A DNA stretch of 33,640 nt, taken from positions 1 to 33,640 of the forward strand of contig CAKNNA010000018.1 of the NCBI GenBank assembly GCA_930989765.1, read 5' to 3'. The DNA comes from an uncultured Clostridium sp. (GTDB taxonomy: Bacteria > Bacillota > Clostridia > TANB77 > CAG-508). This document shows, in pieces, positions 33,472-33,640 of this stretch; positions within the stretch are counted from its first letter, which is position 1, and each line of letters opens with the position of its first letter. A program made the position numbers and the translations under genes. The notes beneath the pieces were generated by a model. That model was not told the origin of the DNA. It saw only the letters and a list, made by a program, of their open reading frames with translations, and ran no database searches.

Positions 33472-33510
33472 AAAAATGAACTTTAGGGACGTTCCTTAAA
33501 GTTCATTTTT
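33472..33510. terminator. Terminator of murA formed by REP-like palindrome, copy 2
   Basis: A 39-bp near-perfect palindrome 2 bases after the murA stop codon, with A-run on the left and T-run on the right. The inner 27 bp is the reverse complement of the palindrome at 11585-11611 with one base changed. It can act as a terminator in both directions. Confidence 0.8.
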
Positions 33511-33640
33511 CTTACATATGCTTCCAAATGAATTGAAGAAAGTTGCAATTTGCAATTCTAAAAAATGCTTAATTAATAAACAAATTTAAAAAATGTAGTG
33601 TTACAATTGATGTGAAACAAAAAGAATAGAAAAAAAGTGA
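33511..33640. other. Terminal stretch without a recognised feature
   Basis: AT-rich sequence after the murA terminator. No ORF, RNA or clear promoter is supported before the window ends. Confidence 0.5.

Overview
The window looks like chromosomal DNA from a very AT-rich, Gram-positive anaerobe, most likely an uncultured member of Clostridia (Bacillota). The grounds are A/T-dominated codon choice, frequent TTG starts with AGGAGG-type ribosome sites, a mraZ-rsmH-ftsL-pbp-murE-mraY-ftsW-murG cell-wall cluster with PASTA-tailed transpeptidases, a MurE with the DNPR motif typical of meso-diaminopimelate enzymes, a holB-ricT pair, and a four-subunit 2-oxoacid:ferredoxin oxidoreductase.

Layout. 1-6.8 kb: a PASTA penicillin-binding protein, an Rpn/PD-(D/E)XK nuclease-like gene (minus), a sortase, a two-domain M15 peptidase/peptidoglycan-binding protein (minus), rsmA (minus) and an XRE regulator (minus). 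6.8-19 kb: a promoter with three MraZ boxes, then mraZ, an A-rich spacer, rsmH, ftsL-like, a second PASTA transpeptidase, murE, mraY, ftsW, murG, a sensor kinase and lepB. 19-25 kb: holB, ricT, a small 2[4Fe-4S] ferredoxin, a 61-aa orphan, then porGDAB. 25-33.6 kb: an orphan coiled-coil gene (minus), scpB, proS, asnS (minus), a HAM1-like pyrophosphatase, a P-loop kinase, a DUF4116-like protein and murA. No tRNA, rRNA or CRISPR array was seen.

Main unusual signal. Four otherwise well-formed genes (Rpn-like, M15 peptidase, ftsW, scpB) are each interrupted by one +1 frameshift. In all four the frame is restored exactly by skipping the C of an in-frame CGG codon, so that CGGN is read as C + GGN (Gly). 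By visual scan, CGG is not used in frame in any other gene here except twice in the 25.2-25.8 kb orphan, which looks foreign. This suggests that CGG is an unassigned or 'hungry' codon that triggers +1 frameshifting (or four-base decoding) in this organism. Systematic sequence error is the main rival explanation.

Second unusual signal. Two copies of a noncoding element (21559-21894 and 29566-29807) share a 132-bp core that is nearly identical and lies in opposite orientation. Each core is enclosed by perfect inverted arms (102 bp and 55 bp). Outside the shared inner 16 bp the arms differ between copies, yet remain perfectly self-complementary within each copy. Both elements sit 36-39 bp upstream of the -35 boxes of neighbouring promoters.

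Most genes form one functional theme, envelope growth and division: lipid II synthesis (murA, murE, mraY, murG), septal polymerase and transpeptidases (ftsW and two PBPs), a divisome scaffold (ftsL-like), wall editing (M15), protein export and anchoring (lepB, sortase). Around it lie translation (rsmA, rsmH, proS, asnS), chromosome maintenance (holB, scpB) and fermentative carbon metabolism (por).
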